This document shows, piece after piece, positions 61,435 through 64,000 of a stretch of DNA of 64,000 nt (position 1 is its first letter; every line of letters starts with the position of its first letter). Under the pieces are notes generated by a model. It did no database searches and had not been told where the DNA came from. It saw only the letters and a list, made by a program, of their open reading frames with translations. The stretch lies in contig NZ_AXAY01000007.1 of NCBI RefSeq assembly GCF_000473045.1, positions 158,645 to 222,644 on the forward strand, in the 5' to 3' direction. The position numbers were made by a program, and so were the translations under genes. The DNA is from Bradyrhizobium sp. WSM3983 (lineage in GTDB: Bacteria > Pseudomonadota > Alphaproteobacteria > Rhizobiales > Xanthobacteraceae).

Positions 61435-64000
61435 TCAGGACTGCAGTTGCGCGACTAGATCACGGGCGATCCGCATATCGGCGATATCAGATCCTTCGGT
61501 CATCGCGGCGCAGGCCTTCTCCAGAACAGCAAGCGCCTCTGCGCCCTGGTCCTTTCCAATCCTGAACCGTGCGATGCTGATCGCGCATCGCAGCTGCCAG
61601 AACTCCGCGCCCTGCTGTGCTGCCAGATCCATGGCTTCGTGGAAGCAGGCGTCAGCGGCTTCCGATTGGGGTGACTCTCTCAGCATCAGCTCGCCCTTGA
61701 TGCGGAGCAGCTCCGGCAGATACCAGCGCTCCTGCCTGTCGTTGCAGCGCGCCAACGCGTTCTCGATCGTGTCGAAGCCGTGATGGACCTGGTTGGCCTG
61801 TCCGAAACAGGCCGCGAGCTCGCCGAGCAGGGGAAGAAAACGCGGCAGGAAGCGCGCATCGCCAGCGCGATTGAGCTCGTCGCGCAGCAGCGGCAAGCCC
61901 ATCTCGACGTTGGTGCGCTTGGCGATGACCAGGGCGTTGAAGGCGCGCGCCCACAGGCCCCAGAGCCTGATGGCGTGGCGGTCGGTGTGTTCGAGCAATT
62001 CGGTCCCATAACGTTCGGCGGCGTCGTAGTCCCCGGCCAGAAAGGCGATCGGGCAGGCGGCCTGTCCGAGCACGCTGCAGAAGGTCAGCGCGTGGCCGTT
62101 GGCTCGGCCTTCATGGATGTTTTGCTCGGCGAGCGCCTGGGCCTGATCCGCATGACCCTGGAGCCACAGGATGCGGGCGCGGAAATACTGGGTCGATAGC
62201 CTGACATCGAGCGGAAAGATCTTCGGCTTCTCGGCCAGCACATGCAGGGACGCGTTGACCCGGTCGATGCGGACCCTGGCCTCGCGCTGGTCTCCGAGAT
62301 AGTGCAGGGCGACGGCGGTGAGCCGATCGCCCAGCATGAGATCGGTCTTGTCGGGTGAACTCGCCGCAGCTTCCGCAAAACGATCGGCGAGCGCGCGCGC
62401 CTTGCCGAACGCGCCGTTGTTGAACTGGTCGATGCACAAGCCCCAGAGGGCCCGCAACCGGAAATCCTTGTCGTCGAGCTTCTCGGCCAGTTCGAGCGTG
62501 GCCTCGAGGATCGGGCGGGCCTCGCGCGCCCGCCCTTCGCCATACATCAGCGACCAGCCGAGCGCCGCCAGGAGCTGCATGCGCACCCGCTCGTCGCCGT
62601 GGTCTCCGAGCGCGGCCAGTGCCGTCCTGGCGCGCTCGCGACACTCCGCGAACAACGAAAGACGCACCCAGAGCGTGACCGCCACCGCCGTCAGCGCGAT
62701 GCCGAGCTGTGAATCGCCGTCGGGCGAGAAGGCCCAATCCAGCGCGGCGCGCAGATTGTCGAGCTCGGCGCCGTAGATGCCAAGCCATTCCGACAGCGGA
62801 GCGGAGGTCTCGGCCTCGGCGCGCTCGAACAGGTCGCGAAAATATTCGGCGTGCCGCTGCGCAATCCGCTTCGCTTCGCCGGCCTCGTTCAGCTTGCCGA
62901 GTGCGTAAGTGCGCGTAGTATCCAGCAGGCGATAACGCAAAATCCGTCCGCCGGACGGTGCGATCAGCGATTTTGTGACGAGATTGTCGATCGCCTCCAT
63001 GGTCGCCGACGCGCTGAGCCCGTCGCCCGCGGCGACAGCAGCAGCTGCCTCCGGCGTGAACGGCCCGACGAAGACCGACAATCTCCGCAAGATCGCGCTC
63101 TCGGACGCGGGAAGCAGGTCGTAGCTCCAGTCGAGCGCGGCGCTGAGCGTCTGGTGTCGCGGGATGGCCGTGCGGCGCCCGCGCCATTGCAGCGAAAACC
63201 GGCTGTCGAGGAGGGACGCCGTGCCGGCGATGCCATAGGCATTGACGCGGCCCGCCGCGAGCTCGATCGCAAGCGCAATGCCGTCAAGGCGCCGGCAGAT
63301 GTCCGCCACCAGCGGTGCTTCTTCGGCGCTGAGCTGAAATGGCCCGGAGCTCTGCGCGATACGTTCGACGAAGAGCTGGGCTGCAGGATAGGCGAGCACG
63401 TCGGCTACGGCGAGGTCATCGCGCCGCGGCGGACAATCCAGTGGAAACAGTCGAAATATCCGCTCGCCTTCGCTGCGAAAGGATTCGCGGCTGGTCGCCA
63501 GTACATGCAGTCGCGGTGCCTCGCGAACCAGACGCTCGACCAGCGGCGCAAGGGTCTCCAGCACGTGCTCGCAACTGTCGAAGATCAGCAGCGTCGGTTT
63601 CGCCTGGAGATGGGTCAGCAGGGCCGGGACCGGATCCTCCGCGTTGATGGACAGCCCGAGCGTCGATGCGATGGTGATGGCGGCGAGTTCAGGCTTTCTC
63701 ACCGGTCCAAAGTCAACGAAGAAGACGTTGCCATCGAAATGGGCAAGCCGGCGATGGCCCACGGTCACGGCGACTGCGGTCTTGCCGATACCGCCGGGGC
63801 CGACCACCGTGACGAAACGATGCAGCGCGAGCCCGGTCGAAATCTTCTCGATGACGTCATCTCGCCCGATCATCCGTGCAAGCGGCGCGGGAAGCGAGCG
63901 GGAGATGGGGACATCTAGCGGGGGAGCAGGAGTTGCGGGGGCAACCTGGGCGAGTGACGCGACGAAGCAATAGCCGCGCCCTGGGACATTGACGACATAG
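61435..64000 (-). CDS. Winged-helix STAND ATPase regulator (third paralogue, partial, runs off right edge)
   Basis: The frame continues from 63873 to the window edge without a stop and encodes YVVNVPGRGYCF there, the end of the same winged helix as in the other two regulators, so the N-terminus lies outside. ATPase parts: MIGRDDVIEK, P-loop GPGGIGKTA, LLIFDSCEHV, LDGIALAIELAAGRVNAYGI. TPR-like repeats fill the C-terminal half. Several blocks are nearly identical to the second paralogue (for example FPLDCPP and SRFSLxWRGRRTAIPRHQTLSAAL). At least 854 residues are visible. Function as a regulator is inferred from architecture. Confidence 0.9.
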   Translation of the reverse strand, partial: YVVNVPGRGYCFVASLAQVAPATPAPPLDVPISRSLPAPLARMIGRDDVIEKISTGLALHRFVTVVGPGGIGKTAVAVTVGHRRLAHFDGNVFFVDFGPVRKPELAAITIASTLGLSINAEDPVPALLTHLQAKPTLLIFDSCEHVLETLAPLVERLVREAPRLHVLATSRESFRSEGERIFRLFPLDCPPRRDDLAVADVLAYPAAQLFVERIAQSSGPFQLSAEEAPLVADICRRLDGIALAIELAAGRVNAYGIAGTASLLDSRFSLQWRGRRTAIPRHQTLSAALDWSYDLLPASESAILRRLSVFVGPFTPEAAAAVAAGDGLSASATMEAIDNLVTKSLIAPSGGRILRYRLLDTTRTYALGKLNEAGEAKRIAQRHAEYFRDLFERAEAETSAPLSEWLGIYGAELDNLRAALDWAFSPDGDSQLGIALTAVAVTLWVRLSLFAECRERARTALAALGDHGDERVRMQLLAALGWSLMYGEGRAREARPILEATLELAEKLDDKDFRLRALWGLCIDQFNNGAFGKARALADRFAEAAASSPDKTDLMLGDRLTAVALHYLGDQREARVRIDRVNASLHVLAEKPKIFPLDVRLSTQYFRARILWLQGHADQAQALAEQNIHEGRANGHALTFCSVLGQAACPIAFLAGDYDAAERYGTELLEHTDRHAIRLWGLWARAFNALVIAKRTNVEMGLPLLRDELNRAGDARFLPRFLPLLGELAACFGQANQVHHGFDTIENALARCNDRQERWYLPELLRIKGELMLRESPQSEAADACFHEAMDLAAQQGAEFWQLRCAISIARFRIGKDQGAEALAVLEKACAAMTEGSDIADMRIARDLVAQLQS

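Noticed and set aside
61780..63918. Plus-strand frames opposite the third regulator
   Set aside because: They mirror the codon structure of the regulator gene. Their products are basic and low in complexity, with no motif.

Overview
The window looks like chromosomal DNA of a GC-rich alphaproteobacterium of the Rhizobiales, most likely Bradyrhizobium or a close relative. The inference rests on the aerobic cobalamin genes with bluB, an H-NS-like protein of the rhizobial type, a PEPxxWA-CTERM protein, and many GTG starts and ATGA stop/start overlaps. I see no rRNA, tRNA, IS element, CRISPR array or prophage.

Left edge (1-3.95 kb): a LuxR-type regulator running off the left edge, with a degenerate receiver and a very long low-complexity C-terminal part. 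After it come a PEP-CTERM exported protein, an H-NS-like protein, a small orphan ORF and an NTF2-like protein.

Cobalamin region (3.97-30 kb): bluB, cobS, cobU (-); cbiB, cobC (+); cobQ, cobO (-). A cobalamin riboswitch then leads the tightly overlapped run DUF1636-cobW-cobN-cobG-cobH-cobI-cobJ-cobL-cobE-cobM-cobB-cobA-cobF-cobT, with cobK inserted on the opposite strand. A histidine phosphatase (-) follows. A second cobalamin riboswitch leads a TonB-dependent receiver of the siderophore class and a PepSY membrane protein. Almost the whole oxygen-dependent pathway from uroporphyrinogen III to cobalamin is here. The small cobaltochelatase subunits and a cob(II)yrinate reductase are not in the window. 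An MFS permease (-) closes the region.

Nitrogen scavenging region (31.3-40.6 kb): an N-carbamoyl-amino-acid hydrolase and a hydantoinase/dihydropyrimidinase, then a five-gene peptide-type ABC importer preceded by a good sigma-54 promoter match, then an AraC-family regulator (-).

Right third (40.7-64 kb): this is the most unusual part. Three large paralogous regulators (winged helix, NB-ARC-like ATPase, helical repeats; the third cut by the right edge) frame genes for handling reactive or electrophilic compounds: VOC/glyoxalase proteins, two crotonase paralogues, a DJ-1/PfpI protein, an epoxide hydrolase, OsmC, MsrA, a TetR-controlled HlyD/DHA2 efflux pair and an aldo/keto reductase. Also present are two paralogous proteins of unknown function, a GlcG-VOC fusion, an alpha/beta-hydrolase remnant and a sensorless HWE-type histidine kinase.

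Seven intergenic sites between 40.68 and 53.36 kb carry the same DNA element: three or four direct repeats of a CTAAC-like pentamer at an exact 10-bp period, the last usually followed by GAGC or GGGC. In six of the seven the element has one fixed orientation relative to the gene just downstream. Tandem repeats at about 10-11 bp are what OmpR/PhoB-type winged helices recognise, so I propose an undescribed regulon driven by one or more of the ATPase regulators. This is the main discovery candidate.
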